Notes: generated by a model not told the origin, from the letters alone. Positions 42,901 to 52,661 are shown, numbered from the stretch's first letter. The stretch: 64,000 nucleotides of DNA from Arcanobacterium bovis (GCF_004331995.1 NZ_SJDT01000002.1:186001-250000), one strand, 5' to 3'. Numbers and translations: made by a program.

Positions 42901-45403
42901 CTATGATCGCCTAGGTCGTATCACTAGTAAGTATTCTCCTGCAGGTGGCAATGTTCGCTATACCTATGACGCGTGTGGACGTGTTTCGTCAGTGAGTGAT
43001 GCGTGGAACGGAACGCGATCCTACTCGTGGGACGTTGCTGGTCAACTCATATCCGTAACGAACGGAGCAGGGGGAGTTACTGCACTGAGTTACGATCTGC
43101 GCGGGCGATTGAGTAAAGCGATCGATCCGCAAGGAAAGGTAACTACGTGGACGTACAACGAGCTAGATAAAGTCGTTGACACGCATACTCCTTTAGGTTT
43201 GTACAAGAACACGTACGATGAGGCAGGGCGGCTCATCGCTCAACGAGCACCAGACGGAGCAAAGTGGGAATTCATCTATGACGAACACGGCAGGATGTTC
43301 CAGAAAATTCTTAATGGCAAATTGTGGTTCGAACAGCGTTATGACGACGCTAATCGGCGTATCACGTTATCCGATGACTCACGTTCGCATCGTACTCACC
43401 AAGAACTTTCGTTCGATCTGTGTGGCAATCTTGTGCGTGCAAGTTCTGATGCCGGCGACGACGATCGCTGGGTTTACCATCACGGCTTGCCTATCGAATA
43501 TGTTAATTCTAGCCGCGGAACGAGCGCGTATTCCTATGATGGGTACGGGCGTATCGTGCGCATCTCGGATCCTTTTTTTGGCGAGATTTCATTTGAGTAT
43601 AACGTGGGCGGTAATTTGGCAGCAGTGCGAACGCCCGCGGCTTGCCAAGAATGGGGTTACTCTCAAGGTCTTGTTACGAAGCATAAAGTAACTCGAAGTG
43701 ACGGTAGCTGCTCTGAGACGGTAATCCAGCGTGATGAGAATGCAAGGATTGTTGCGATTGTTACAGATGGAACACCAACTACTTATAGCTACGATCGCGC
43801 AGGTCAACTCCAGCGTGTTGTAGCGCATGATCGCGTGACTGAATGGGAATACGATGCGTGTGGCAAGGTAGTACGAGTGGTAGACGCCGGCCAAGAACAG
43901 AATTTTGTTTACAACGATAACGGCACACTTGCTGCTATCGAGCATGACGGCCAAAAGCTATTCACTTTTTCATACGACGAGGCAGGACGCCGCACTGAAA
44001 AAATCGGTCTCTCGACGCGTGAACTATACACATGGGACGACGCAGGTTATATATGTAACGTTTCAGTTGAAAACGGCGAGCACAAGTATGGCTTTGACGT
44101 TGTGGTAGACAACGATGGCATCGTTGCCAGTGTTAATAGCGAACCTATGACGTGGGATGCCGGCGCAGGTGTTCCTCGCTTGCGAGCTATCGGTTCAGCA
44201 CCCGTTTTGCCTATACCGGGAGGTGTGCTCTCGGGCGGGCAGGATGGAGCTACTCTGGTAGGTGGTTCATGGGCAATGCATCGTGCAGTTGATGCTAGCT
44301 CTCCATGGAAAACTAGTTATGACGGATTGCTTGCCGCTGATGGGCACATCGTACTTGGTGCGCTCGAAATACTTGGACACCGCTGTTACGATCCTTCATC
44401 CTATTCTTTCCTCTCTACGGATCCGTTCGATCAACCATTAGACCGTGTATGGGCGCATAACCCGTACAGCTATGCGGCGAACAATCCTTTGCATTATGTT
44501 GATCCACTTGGACTTGAACCAGTGACGGAAGAAAAGCTTAAAGAATACGAAATACATGGTGGGCTACCAGAACTCGTATCTTGGGAGGGCTTAGCGGCAC
44601 TAGGGTTAGTTGTGGTTGGAACCGGTCTGACCTTTGTGGGACTACCAATGCTCGGCGGTCCCATGATCGCTGCTGGACTAGATGTAGGTTTTCAGCTTAT
44701 TAGCAGCGGTGGTGTGGATTGGAAAGCTGTAGCATTTACGACAATCGTTACGTTAGCAGCTCCTGGTCTTGGTAAGATCGCTGGAAAAGCATTTGAGAAA
44801 TTACTTGTCAAATCACCAACAATTCAATCTGTCGTAACTGGAATAGAATCAACACAGACAACAGTTTCAAAATGGGGCAACGATCTTGCAACACGTGCGT
44901 GGGCGAAGTTACCTCCGCCTGTCACCACGGTTCTTGATAATAAAGGTGCGCAATTGATGGGTAACTTCGCTGTAGATTTTGGTACCACGACAGCGAAAAA
45001 CTATGGTCAGGGTGTCGCGGTGGATACTGTACTTGGTATTCCCGAGCACGGGGTTGGCGATTCTTTCTCGAAAGCACTTTCAGATAACGCTTCTCTTAGT
45101 AAAGTACTCGGCGGATATGGTACTAGCAAAACTGGCGATTTCCTCAACAGCCAGTCCAAGCACCTTGGCAGGAACTATTTTGGTGCTGAAGTTTACGATC
45201 ATCGTCCTGAACAGGTGAAAAATTGGATTCGTGATCAGGCAAAGGAAGTTAGGCATGATGTTTCTTCTGCGTTTGATAAAGTAGAAGATCGTTTTGAAGA
45301 AGCAATTAATAAACATGGTGGTCACGATGCTGGCAAAATATATGAATCCGTTGAGGATCGTGCCGAATATATTCGCGATGGACTTAAATCGCTTCGGAAA
45401 TAA
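39992..45403 (+). CDS. RHS-repeat polymorphic toxin with unrecognised C-terminal domain
   Basis: This 1803-residue protein has three parts. Residues 1 to about 250 are mostly helical, with WDG in DGFWDGVRDKIFGG near 115; this looks like a type VII targeting or WXG/LXG-like domain. A DUF6531-type segment (VNVATGNF, about residue 294, to GLGWHSVLDQHLEI) opens the RHS shell, whose YD repeats (Y-D-x-x-G-R-L-type) run to about 1440. The shell closes with CYDPSSYSFLSTDP and NPLHYVDPLGLEP near 1505. The last 290 residues are variable: a Gly-rich hydrophobic stretch (about 1530-1600) and a charged helical end. RHS proteins encase a C-terminal toxin. I see no known nuclease, deaminase or ADP-ribosylation motif here. 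ATGA overlap with the kinase gene and position after the EssC-like ATPase suggest it is a substrate. Confidence 0.85.
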   Translation: MSGEEKRPLVIQEIPDFDFGVADQCIKDVYRICSDLDTQQSSRRAVSADAQTDFRGYFANIFEGNQQIAVNDLSTLTHYARNIGEFMQTIIAEIKEEIRRRKITNAYVERHDGFWDGVRDKIFGGEEMPGFPTFEPPVKQSDSVRVNPQEHPCAGIGCSIGISSARPENLFNAVTSYGRLDDLAAVSRSELEKTINVFNRECEYGVYGSINADDLLASFSRWIEQNRQGQQWLRIIAQAFEAAGGRGVVSRVSDDALVLALSNAGIDVMRQGLAISPANLKGYQVTTGFANDPVNVATGNFIEPETDIAFTGLASCASFRRMYNSVDRGEGVFGLGWHSVLDQHLEIGDESAVWVRDGGGRTEFPRDDDGWGRSIRDDYWLAATEEAAPQLGITTPAFEISDNKGAKKYFSTDGLWLGDVVREGCSVSVERNDCNEIVKLIAGNGRWISVEYCDGRVAYIESNDGSRVEYIYRDNLLAEVKTSSGSRVYEWNAERLLERVIAATGVVEVENVYDAQARVIAQKTPFGRNIRYAYLPGRVTCVSDADGSVSDTWVSDPYGRLVKIVESHGNTQSMLYDRDGHLIQSVSRDGKITVSQYDARGRRVKLVEPTGAETSYGWDELDRLHTIVYPTGMTQTFSYDGLLRNPVEIKDSSGATTSLTWRDGLLCEVVDPEGVSVKFEYDAYGDLCGIVNAAGNITSCERNAAGQPTKITLPSGAQTCFDYDTAGRIICKHDAEGGSWFFEWDAERLVSKTSPDGGKWLYRYGDHGEIVEQVDPLGRITRMSYSQYGSMNQLVLADGDVWAFEYSTMSELISVTSPEGNQWKAQYDVLGRLISFADPTGRVSKQNFLPNGVDSQFDGKESMLRFDEFGRVNSVLGPVDDAQLISYDHANRPVEIVHTDGSLTLLRRDRAGRVVEQVLPTGQTWHVAYDSCGQVESIHDDADLLLRFEYDVDGRVIRILRSNGGCETFSYDRLGRITSKYSPAGGNVRYTYDACGRVSSVSDAWNGTRSYSWDVAGQLISVTNGAGGVTALSYDLRGRLSKAIDPQGKVTTWTYNELDKVVDTHTPLGLYKNTYDEAGRLIAQRAPDGAKWEFIYDEHGRMFQKILNGKLWFEQRYDDANRRITLSDDSRSHRTHQELSFDLCGNLVRASSDAGDDDRWVYHHGLPIEYVNSSRGTSAYSYDGYGRIVRISDPFFGEISFEYNVGGNLAAVRTPAACQEWGYSQGLVTKHKVTRSDGSCSETVIQRDENARIVAIVTDGTPTTYSYDRAGQLQRVVAHDRVTEWEYDACGKVVRVVDAGQEQNFVYNDNGTLAAIEHDGQKLFTFSYDEAGRRTEKIGLSTRELYTWDDAGYICNVSVENGEHKYGFDVVVDNDGIVASVNSEPMTWDAGAGVPRLRAIGSAPVLPIPGGVLSGGQDGATLVGGSWAMHRAVDASSPWKTSYDGLLAADGHIVLGALEILGHRCYDPSSYSFLSTDPFDQPLDRVWAHNPYSYAANNPLHYVDPLGLEPVTEEKLKEYEIHGGLPELVSWEGLAALGLVVVGTGLTFVGLPMLGGPMIAAGLDVGFQLISSGGVDWKAVAFTTIVTLAAPGLGKIAGKAFEKLLVKSPTIQSVVTGIESTQTTVSKWGNDLATRAWAKLPPPVTTVLDNKGAQLMGNFAVDFGTTTAKNYGQGVAVDTVLGIPEHGVGDSFSKALSDNASLSKVLGGYGTSKTGDFLNSQSKHLGRNYFGAEVYDHRPEQVKNWIRDQAKEVRHDVSSAFDKVEDRFEEAINKHGGHDAGKIYESVEDRAEYIRDGLKSLRK

Positions 45404-45437
45404 ATAATCTGCCAATCAAATCGAAAGTGAGTGAATT

Positions 45438-46616
45438 ATGGGTGTGGTGTTGTCGTTTGGTGCTGGGGTGCGTTTGGCGCGGGTGTGTGTGCGGTTGGTG
45501 TTGCGGCAGTCGTTTCAGGTGCAGCGTTCGGGGCGGTATGCGCCGTATATCATGCATAGTGGTTATGATGTGGAGCGGTTTGAGTCGTTGTTGCGTTTAG
45601 CGAGTGATGCTGTTGAGGCTCGTGATTTTCTTGGTGCGCGGGATTATGTTGCTGCTGGTTTAGATGTGTTGTTGGAAGAGGAGAAGCAGCCGAGGAATCT
45701 TGTGGCTTCTCTTGAGGATTTGATGGTGTTTCTTGAGGGTTTGGCTCAAGGTAAGGTTGGTGCTGATCGTGGGTTGGCGGCGTGGTTTAAGTTAACGCAT
45801 TGGTGGCGGGCTAAGAATTCTTTGGGTGCTCCGATGGGATCGGGTGTTGAGAAGTTCACGTGGGGACATGCTGCTTTCTGTATGTTGTTTATCGGTATCA
45901 ATGTGGTTGGTGCGATAATCGCGTACGGCACCAGATCTGTTTTTCCAGTGTTGGGGCTTTTTAATCTGTATTTTGTTATTTTTGCGAGTGCCGCTTATTT
46001 GTCGACGTATGTTAAGCGTTATCTTTTATGGGGGGCATCAGGTATTCTGGGGTATTTTATTTGGTCTGCTATTCCGCAAGAGATGTCTGGGATTCGGTAC
46101 ACGATGTGCGCCGGCGCGTTTGTTGGTGGCCTAGCTTGTTTCGGTATTGTTTATGAGCGGGTGTTTCGTAAATCGAATAGTTTTGGTGCGATGGGGAGGA
46201 TTTGGGTTCGTCAGGTGAGCAAGAAGCGTTTTGATGTGGTTGTGGAAAATGAGTTTTTTGAGGTTGTTGATCGGTTTACGATAACGAAGTTTAAAGCTTT
46301 TTTTGAACCGATCATGGCTTTTAGTTTAACCGCCGACTTGGACACTGTTACTTGTATGAATGGTGATTTGTGTGATGATTCGTGGTTTCAGATCTATCCG
46401 GCGTTAACTGCTAACCGTGTGAAGGGATGGGGTAGGAATCTTGTTCCGAAGGATTGGAAAGATTCTTATGAGACTTCCCAGGGCATGGATGAGGTTGATT
46501 TTGAGAAGTATTTTTCCACCTTGGATGTGTCATTGATTCCACCGGGCGTGGAGTCAAATCCACGTCTTGCGTATTCGGCGTATGCCGATGATGCGAAGCC
46601 CAAGCATAAACAGTAA
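45438..46616 (+). CDS. Polytopic membrane protein, candidate immunity protein for the RHS toxin
   Basis: This 392-residue protein of unrecognised family has a helical N-terminal 130 residues, four hydrophobic segments (about residues 145-245), then a soluble C-terminal domain of about 140 residues that ends in a hydrophilic tail. It starts 34 bp after the RHS stop with GAAAGTGAG before the ATG. Its codon choice is unlike its neighbours: third positions are overwhelmingly G or T (TTG, GTG, GTT, CGT, TCG) and C is scarce, which hints at separate acquisition. Genes directly after polymorphic toxins often encode the cognate immunity protein, and a membrane protein would suit a membrane-acting toxin. 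This is an inference from position only. Confidence 0.7.
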   Translation: MGVVLSFGAGVRLARVCVRLVLRQSFQVQRSGRYAPYIMHSGYDVERFESLLRLASDAVEARDFLGARDYVAAGLDVLLEEEKQPRNLVASLEDLMVFLEGLAQGKVGADRGLAAWFKLTHWWRAKNSLGAPMGSGVEKFTWGHAAFCMLFIGINVVGAIIAYGTRSVFPVLGLFNLYFVIFASAAYLSTYVKRYLLWGASGILGYFIWSAIPQEMSGIRYTMCAGAFVGGLACFGIVYERVFRKSNSFGAMGRIWVRQVSKKRFDVVVENEFFEVVDRFTITKFKAFFEPIMAFSLTADLDTVTCMNGDLCDDSWFQIYPALTANRVKGWGRNLVPKDWKDSYETSQGMDEVDFEKYFSTLDVSLIPPGVESNPRLAYSAYADDAKPKHKQ

Positions 46617-46651
46617 CCCCATAGAAAAAACGAAACGTTAACAATAGGGAA

Positions 46652-46690
46652 TAGGCAGGTTGTGAAGGTGAAGCCGCCACAACCTGCCTA
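46652..46690. terminator. Hairpin at the end of the secretion locus
   Basis: TAGGCAGGTTGTG (46652-46664) pairs perfectly with 46678-46690 across a 13-base loop, between the converging membrane-protein gene and carB. On the minus strand it is followed by TTCCCTATTG. It probably separates the two transcripts. Confidence 0.55.
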
Positions 46691-46733
46691 GCCAAGCATT
46701 CAGATCAGCAGAGCCTAGTTCCCTAGCACACTG

Positions 46734-49700
46734 TTAGCTGATCTCGTGTAACTCCACAACGGCGTCGTCGTCGCTATGAGCGATTGCCGAGGTAATTGCC
46801 TTACCGCCAGCGATTGTGGTGTAAATCGGGATTCGCATAGCTAATGCTTTTTGGCGGATTTTCGCGCCGTCTGCCACCACTTGCCCTTCAGAGTTTCCAG
46901 TATTAACCACCAAGGAGATCTCTCCGTTGGTCATGGCATCAATGATATGTGGACGCGCCTCGGTACGCCGGTTCATGATTTGCACATGCACGCCATGATC
47001 AGCAAGGTACTGCGCAGTTCCGCGCGTGGCGCACAAGCCGAAACCGAGCATTTGCAAATTGCGGGCGATTTCCACGATTCCGGGTTTGTCCTTATCTTGA
47101 ACGGACAAGAATGCCTTTCCTACCGTAGGTACGCTTCCGCCAGTTCCGATTTGTGCCTTGTGATAAGCCTGAGCAAATGACGTTCCACTTGCCATAACTT
47201 CACCAGTCGAACGCATTTCGGGACCAAGAATGGTATCTACACCAGGAAATTTTGCGAAAGGAAATACCGGAGCTTTCACCGACCAAACCTTCGGTGTGAT
47301 TTCCTCGGTGCAGTTGAGCTCGGCGAGTGATTTGCCCACCATCACCAGCGCCGCGATCTTCGCGATTTGCCTGCCGGTTGCTTTGGACACGAAAGGAACG
47401 GTGCGCGAGGCTCGCGGATTGACTTCGAGCACGTAAATCTCGCCATCTTGCACGGCGAATTGCACGTTCATTAGGCCTTTTACTTTGAGGGCTCGGGCGA
47501 GCTGATAACTCTGATGCCGAATCTGGCTCTGTATTGATTCTGGTAGCGAATGTGGAGGCAAAGAACATGTTGAGTCGCCTGAATGCACGCCTGCTTGCTC
47601 CACGTGCTCCATAATTCCAGCGATAACGGCATTCTCACCATCGCAAATGCAGTCAACGTCCACTTCAATAGCGTGAGAAAGGAACAAGTCGAGCAGCACC
47701 GGATTCTGAGGTGACACATCAACCGCCTTGTGCATATAGTGACGCAACTGGTCGTCGTCGTAAACCACCTGCATGGCGCGACCGCCCAACACGTACGAGG
47801 GACGCACCATCAACGGATACCCGACTTCTTGCGCCATCTGGAGAGCTTCGTCTACTGAACGCGCGATACGATTTTCGGGCTGGAGTAGCCCACATTCGTC
47901 CACGATTTTTTGGAATCTCTCTCTGTCTTCAGCAATATCGATTGCCTCAGCAGAGGTTCCCACGATTTTCACGCCGTGTTCTTCCAATGCTCGTGCCAAT
48001 TTGAGCGGAGTTTGTCCGCCATAATGAACAATGACGCCGGCAGGCTTCTCAACGTCCACAATATCGAGCACTTTTTCCAATGTTAGCGGCTCGAAATAGA
48101 GCTTATCGGAGGTGTCATAATCGGTGGAAACCGTCTCGGGATTGCAATTGACCATGATCGTCTCATAGCCCGCTTCGCGCAAAGCGAGGGACGCATGCAC
48201 GCAGCAATAATCAAATTCGATGCCTTGACCTATCCGGTTCGGGCCGCCACCCAAAACCATGATTTTGCGCTGCTGCGTGGGATCGGCTTCGCATTCTTCC
48301 TCGTAGGTGGAGTAAAGATAAGCGGTTTCGCTCGCAAATTCGCCCGCGCAGGTATCGACCCGTTTGAACACGGGCGTTACGTTTAATTCTTGACGACGCC
48401 GGCGCACGTCGTCGTGTGAAACGCCGAGTAGCGCTGCGAGCCGCGTATCTGAAAACCCTTTTTGCTTGGCAATATATAGTATGTCGCGAGTTAATTGCTC
48501 CAAACTGAGTGTGCTGAGCTGGTTTTCTATCGCCACGAGTTCCTCTATCTGGGCGAGGTACCACGGGTCAATTGCGGTGAGCTCCTGTATTGCTTTGATC
48601 GACATTCCGGCGCGGAAGCCGTCGGCGATATACAAGATTCTGTCTGCCTTAGGAAGGGAAAGCTCTTGCTCAATAACAGCGATCTGTGCCGAATTCGATG
48701 TCGATGCCGGATGGTTTTCGGTGGCAGCGTGCGCGCCCGGGTACAGCTGCGAATCGAAGCCACTTAAACCTATCTCTAAACCGCATAGTGCCTTTTGGAG
48801 TGACTCTTGGAACGTTCTTCCCATTGCCATTACTTCGCCTACAGATTTCATCTGCGTGGTGAGATGAGGATCGGCAGCTGGGAACTTTTCGAAAGCAAAG
48901 CGTGGCACTTTAGTAACAACATAATCGAGTGCTGGCTCAAAGGAAATCGGAGTGGCACCGCCGGTGATATCGTTGCGGAGTTCGTCGAGGGTGTAACCCA
49001 CCGCTAGTTTGGCTGCCACTTTCGCGATCGGAAATCCGGTGGCCTTTGAGGCTAGCGCAGATGACCGGCTCACACGCGGGTTCATCTCGATCACAATGAT
49101 TTCACCAGTTTCAGGGTGAACGGCGAACTGAACATTCGAACCACCGGTATCTACGCCGATTTCTTGAAGCACGGCAATCGAGGCATTGCGTAGGAGCTGA
49201 TATTCTTTGTCGGTGAGCGTTTGAGCTGGCGCAACGGTGATCGAATCGCCGGTGTGAATACCGCAAGGATCGAAATTCTCAATTGAGCACACGATAATGC
49301 AGTTATCAGCGCGATCTCGCACCACCTCCATCTCGAACTCTTTCCAACCCAAAATCGACTGTTCAATGAGCAGTTCGTGAGTGGGGGACTCTTCGAATCC
49401 ACGCAGGCAAATATCGGTGAATTCATCTCGGTTATAGGCAATGCCACCTCCTGATCCGCCCATCGTGAACGACGGGCGGATCAGGGTGGGGAAACCAACA
49501 GCTTGCTGAGCCTGTATTGCCTCATCAAGTGTGTGGCACACAAAAGATTTCGGCGTATTCAAACCGATGCGTTCCATAGCTGCTTTGAATTTGCCGCGGT
49601 CTTCAGCTTTAGCAATCGCCTCTTCACTAGCGCCGATAAGCTCTACACCATATTTGGCAAGAACTGAATGTTTTGCTAGGTCAAGCGCGCAATTGAGCGC

Positions 49701-49982
49701 TGTTTGACCACCCATCGTAGGCAAGATGGCATCGGGTCTTTCGCGGGCAATAATTTTTTCCAGCGTGCGCCATTCAATCGGTTCGATATAGGTGGCATCT
49801 GCAACGTCAGGATCGGTCATAATCGTTGCCGGATTGGAATTGACGAGCACAATCCGGTACCCCTCCTCGCGCAGGGCTTTACAAGCCTGAGCTCCGGAAT
49901 AGTCAAATTCGCAGGCTTGGCCGATCACAATTGGACCTGCACCAATAATCAAAATAGTTTTAAGATCTGCTCGCCTTGGCAT
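46734..49982 (-). CDS. carB: Carbamoyl-phosphate synthase large subunit
   Basis: This 1082-residue protein makes carbamoyl phosphate from bicarbonate, ATP and ammonia delivered by CarA, feeding pyrimidine and arginine synthesis. It has two homologous halves, each with an ATP-grasp domain ([20 protein letters not shown] at the N-terminus; [20 protein letters not shown] near 560), an oligomerisation domain between, and a C-terminal MGS-like regulatory domain (about 945-1082). Its length is normal for the family. It follows carA with 81 bp between, in which no clear promoter is seen. Confidence 0.95.
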   Translation of the reverse strand: MPRRADLKTILIIGAGPIVIGQACEFDYSGAQACKALREEGYRIVLVNSNPATIMTDPDVADATYIEPIEWRTLEKIIARERPDAILPTMGGQTALNCALDLAKHSVLAKYGVELIGASEEAIAKAEDRGKFKAAMERIGLNTPKSFVCHTLDEAIQAQQAVGFPTLIRPSFTMGGSGGGIAYNRDEFTDICLRGFEESPTHELLIEQSILGWKEFEMEVVRDRADNCIIVCSIENFDPCGIHTGDSITVAPAQTLTDKEYQLLRNASIAVLQEIGVDTGGSNVQFAVHPETGEIIVIEMNPRVSRSSALASKATGFPIAKVAAKLAVGYTLDELRNDITGGATPISFEPALDYVVTKVPRFAFEKFPAADPHLTTQMKSVGEVMAMGRTFQESLQKALCGLEIGLSGFDSQLYPGAHAATENHPASTSNSAQIAVIEQELSLPKADRILYIADGFRAGMSIKAIQELTAIDPWYLAQIEELVAIENQLSTLSLEQLTRDILYIAKQKGFSDTRLAALLGVSHDDVRRRRQELNVTPVFKRVDTCAGEFASETAYLYSTYEEECEADPTQQRKIMVLGGGPNRIGQGIEFDYCCVHASLALREAGYETIMVNCNPETVSTDYDTSDKLYFEPLTLEKVLDIVDVEKPAGVIVHYGGQTPLKLARALEEHGVKIVGTSAEAIDIAEDRERFQKIVDECGLLQPENRIARSVDEALQMAQEVGYPLMVRPSYVLGGRAMQVVYDDDQLRHYMHKAVDVSPQNPVLLDLFLSHAIEVDVDCICDGENAVIAGIMEHVEQAGVHSGDSTCSLPPHSLPESIQSQIRHQSYQLARALKVKGLMNVQFAVQDGEIYVLEVNPRASRTVPFVSKATGRQIAKIAALVMVGKSLAELNCTEEITPKVWSVKAPVFPFAKFPGVDTILGPEMRSTGEVMASGTSFAQAYHKAQIGTGGSVPTVGKAFLSVQDKDKPGIVEIARNLQMLGFGLCATRGTAQYLADHGVHVQIMNRRTEARPHIIDAMTNGEISLVVNTGNSEGQVVADGAKIRQKALAMRIPIYTTIAGGKAITSAIAHSDDDAVVELHEIS

Positions 49983-50063
49983 GTGCAGTTATTTCCTTTC
50001 GATAGCAGTGGGGAGGGCAGACAGCTCGGCGCTTGTTCTTCGGTCATTTTTTGCCACGTGAAC

Positions 50064-51194
50064 TCAGCCATTGTGTTTGTGCATAAGCTCAATGAAATGG
50101 TCAAAAAGAAAGCCCAAGTCGTGAGGACCTGGGCTAGCTTCGGGATGACCTTGGAACGAAAATGCTGGCTGATCGTTCAATTCAAGACCTTGGAGAGAAC
50201 CGTCAAATAACGAAATATGCGTGACTTCCACATTGCTAGGCAACGAGGCCGGGTCAACACAGAATCCGTGGTTTTGACTCGTAATAAACACCCGATTGGA
50301 TCGCAAGTCTTTGACCGGATGATTCGCACCGTGGTGTCCAAATACCATTTTTTGAGTGGCGGCGCCAAGTGCCAAAGCTAGTAATTGATGCCCTAAACAG
50401 ATTCCAAAAATCGGAATACGTTCTTTGAGAATCTCTCTAATAGCCGCAACCGCATAAGTGCACGGTTCGGGATCACCAGGCCCGTTGGAGAGAAATACGC
50501 CGTGCGGTTTGAGTGCCAGCACTTCGCTTGCTGGTGTGGTAGCGGGAACGATATACACTTCGCAGCCACGATCGGCGAGCATACGGGCGATATTCGTCTT
50601 CATGCCAAAGTCATAAGCTACAACACGCCACGGCAGGGCATTGGGTTCGTCGAATTTACCATTAGGATTCCACGTACCTTCGCGATGTATGTGCAGGTGA
50701 CCGCACGTTACTTCGCGCGCTAAATCTTTCCCTGCCATCGTGCCGAAAGCTTGGGCGAGCTTTTGGCCGTGTTCCACCGTAGCGTCGTCGCCCGTAAGAA
50801 TCGCACCAGCTTGGCTACCTTTTTCGCGCAGTACGCGAGTAAGACGCCGCGTGTCGATTCCTGCAATTGCTACCGTTCCGTGTTCGCTGAGATAGCTTGG
50901 AAGATCGTTTTCCGCGCGGTAATTGGATACAAAAAACGGGACATCTCTTACGATCAGTCCCGAAGCAAATATTTGTGAACTTTCTATGTCTTGCGAATTG
51001 GTTCCCGTATTTCCTATATGAGGATAAGTGAGGGTGACGAGCTGTTGATAATATGACGGATCGGTAAGAATCTCTTGGTATCCAGTCATTGATGTATTAA
51101 AAACAACTTCGCCAACGGCTGTTCCTGCCGCTCCTACGCTGTAACCCTGAAAAGAGGTTCCATCAGCTAAGACTAACAGTGCTCTAGTTGTCAT
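50064..51194 (-). CDS. carA: Carbamoyl-phosphate synthase small subunit
   Basis: This 376-residue glutamine amidotransferase subunit supplies ammonia to CarB. The N-terminal CarA-specific domain ([36 protein letters not shown]) is followed by a class I glutaminase: nucleophile Cys in [15 protein letters not shown] (C266) and the His-Glu pair in [13 protein letters not shown]. The frame is open up to a TTG at 51230, but that TTG is better explained as the -35 of a promoter, and the ATG at 51194 gives the family's usual N-terminus (MTTRALLVL). It probably forms an operon with carB. Confidence 0.92.
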   Translation of the reverse strand: MTTRALLVLADGTSFQGYSVGAAGTAVGEVVFNTSMTGYQEILTDPSYYQQLVTLTYPHIGNTGTNSQDIESSQIFASGLIVRDVPFFVSNYRAENDLPSYLSEHGTVAIAGIDTRRLTRVLREKGSQAGAILTGDDATVEHGQKLAQAFGTMAGKDLAREVTCGHLHIHREGTWNPNGKFDEPNALPWRVVAYDFGMKTNIARMLADRGCEVYIVPATTPASEVLALKPHGVFLSNGPGDPEPCTYAVAAIREILKERIPIFGICLGHQLLALALGAATQKMVFGHHGANHPVKDLRSNRVFITSQNHGFCVDPASLPSNVEVTHISLFDGSLQGLELNDQPAFSFQGHPEASPGPHDLGFLFDHFIELMHKHNG

Positions 51195-51201
51195 GGTTTC
51201 C

Positions 51202-51230
51202 ATAGTAGGGCGAAAGTCCATGATCGCCAA
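51202..51230 (-). promoter_or_regulatory. carA promoter (leaderless)
   Basis: On the minus strand TTGGCG (51225-51230), a 17-base spacer, TACTAT (51202-51207), seven bases and then the ATG at 51194. There is no ribosome binding site, so the message is predicted to be leaderless. Confidence 0.55.
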
Positions 51231-51281
51231 GCGGATTTATATGTGAGTCCAGATACTAAAACGAATTTTTGCGACAGTGGT

Positions 51282-52649
51282 TCAACATTCGATCACATTG
51301 ACGGCAAGGCCGCCGAGGGAGGTCTCCTTGTATTTCGACTGCATATCGAGGCCAGTTTCGCGCATAGTCTTAATAACCGAATCGAGCGACACGATATGCT
51401 TTCCATTACCACGCAATGCAGTACGAGCTGCCGCAATAGCCTTAACCGAGGCAATCGCATTGCGCTCAATACACGGCACCTGCACGAGTCCACCAACAGG
51501 ATCACAGGTGAGCCCAAGGTTATGTTCCATGCCGATTTCCGCAGCGTTTTCTACCTGTTCGGGTGAACCGCCGAGCACTGCTGCCATCGCTCCTGCTGCC
51601 ATTGAACACGCCGAACCGACTTCGCCTTGGCATCCCACTTCGGCGCCAGAAATAGACGCAGTATTTTTGAAAATAATGCCAATCGCACCTGCAGTGAGCA
51701 GGAAACGCACCACGGCGTCGTCGCAAGCACCGGGTACAAAATCAAGATAGTAGCGCAAAACCGCCGGAATAATTCCAGCTGCTCCATTCGTAGGGGCTGT
51801 TACAACACGCCCGCCAGCGGCATTTTCTTCATTCACTGCCAGCGCGTAGAAAGTAATCCAATCCATACCGCGCAACGGATCATTGCTTGCACCCTCAGAA
51901 GTCAATTTTTGATACAAGCCAGGAGCACGTCGCAATACGCGTAAAGAACCAGGCAGCATGCCTTCGGTTTCACTTCCATTGCGGATGCATTCATTCATCA
52001 CATCCCAGATATGGAGCAAACCTTGGCGCACTTCGCTTTCGGAGCGCCAAACCTTTTCGTTCTCCATTGCCACCTTGGCGATAGATAGGCCTGTACGCTG
52101 GCAAATTGCAAGAAGGTCAGCTGCAGTTTCATAAGGGTAGGGGATTGCTGTCTCATCGGGAACGATGGGTTCCGACGGCGAAACGTCACCGCTCACCACA
52201 AAGCCTCCGCCCACCGAGTAGTATGTGCAGTGACGAAGACTCTCGCCGTTGGCATCAAAAGCCTCGAGAATCATACCGTTCGGATGAGCAGGAAGTTCGG
52301 TACCGCCGTCGAAAATAATATCGGAAGCGGGAGCAAACGTGATTGGAACTCGACCCGCGAGCAGGAGTTCGTGACTGCGTTCGACCTCCGCAATAGTAGG
52401 CATCACGGAGCGAGGATTGACGGTTTCAGGCACCTCGCCGAGCAGACCAAGCATGACGGCGACGTCGGTAGCATGCCCCTTGCCAGTAGATCCGAGCGAA
52501 CCGTGGAGCGTACAGCGAATATTGCCTACTTTTTCGAGATCAGAGCCGAGTTCTTCAAGGAACATATTTGCTGCGCGCATTGGACCCACCGTATGGGACG
52601 ACGACGGGCCAATACCAACTGAGAACAGGTCAAAAACGCTTAATGCCAT
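51282..52649 (-). CDS. sdaA: L-serine ammonia-lyase (iron-sulphur, single-chain)
   Basis: This 455-residue enzyme deaminates L-serine to pyruvate and ammonia. The N-terminal domain is the regulatory or beta type ([24 protein letters not shown]); the catalytic alpha-type domain follows. The likely 4Fe-4S ligands are the cysteines in [32 protein letters not shown] and nearby. The length fits the fused single-chain form. TACCGT lies six bases before the ATG with no Shine-Dalgarno site, so it may be leaderless. It lies upstream of carA in the same direction, but carA has its own promoter. Confidence 0.92.
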   Translation of the reverse strand: MALSVFDLFSVGIGPSSSHTVGPMRAANMFLEELGSDLEKVGNIRCTLHGSLGSTGKGHATDVAVMLGLLGEVPETVNPRSVMPTIAEVERSHELLLAGRVPITFAPASDIIFDGGTELPAHPNGMILEAFDANGESLRHCTYYSVGGGFVVSGDVSPSEPIVPDETAIPYPYETAADLLAICQRTGLSIAKVAMENEKVWRSESEVRQGLLHIWDVMNECIRNGSETEGMLPGSLRVLRRAPGLYQKLTSEGASNDPLRGMDWITFYALAVNEENAAGGRVVTAPTNGAAGIIPAVLRYYLDFVPGACDDAVVRFLLTAGAIGIIFKNTASISGAEVGCQGEVGSACSMAAGAMAAVLGGSPEQVENAAEIGMEHNLGLTCDPVGGLVQVPCIERNAIASVKAIAAARTALRGNGKHIVSLDSVIKTMRETGLDMQSKYKETSLGGLAVNVIEC

Positions 52650-52655
52650 GGCGTA

Positions 52656-52661
52656 ACGGTA
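52656..52661 (-). promoter_or_regulatory. -10 element of a probable leaderless sdaA promoter
   Basis: On the minus strand TACCGT, TACGCC and ATG follow one another. The rest of the 281-bp divergent gap to thrS shows no gene. Confidence 0.35.

Noticed and set aside
43218-43691. 157-codon frame inside the RHS gene
   Set aside because: It is an out-of-frame shadow of the RHS repeats.
28886-46733. Attachment site of an integrated element using tRNA-Val
   Set aside because: No copy of the tRNA 3' end is seen near 46.6 kb and no integrase is present. The only second copy is the Val-CAC gene itself.
51195-51230. carA starting at TTG 51230
   Set aside because: That TTG forms a -35 element 17 bases from TACTAT. 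The ATG at 51194 gives the family's normal N-terminus.
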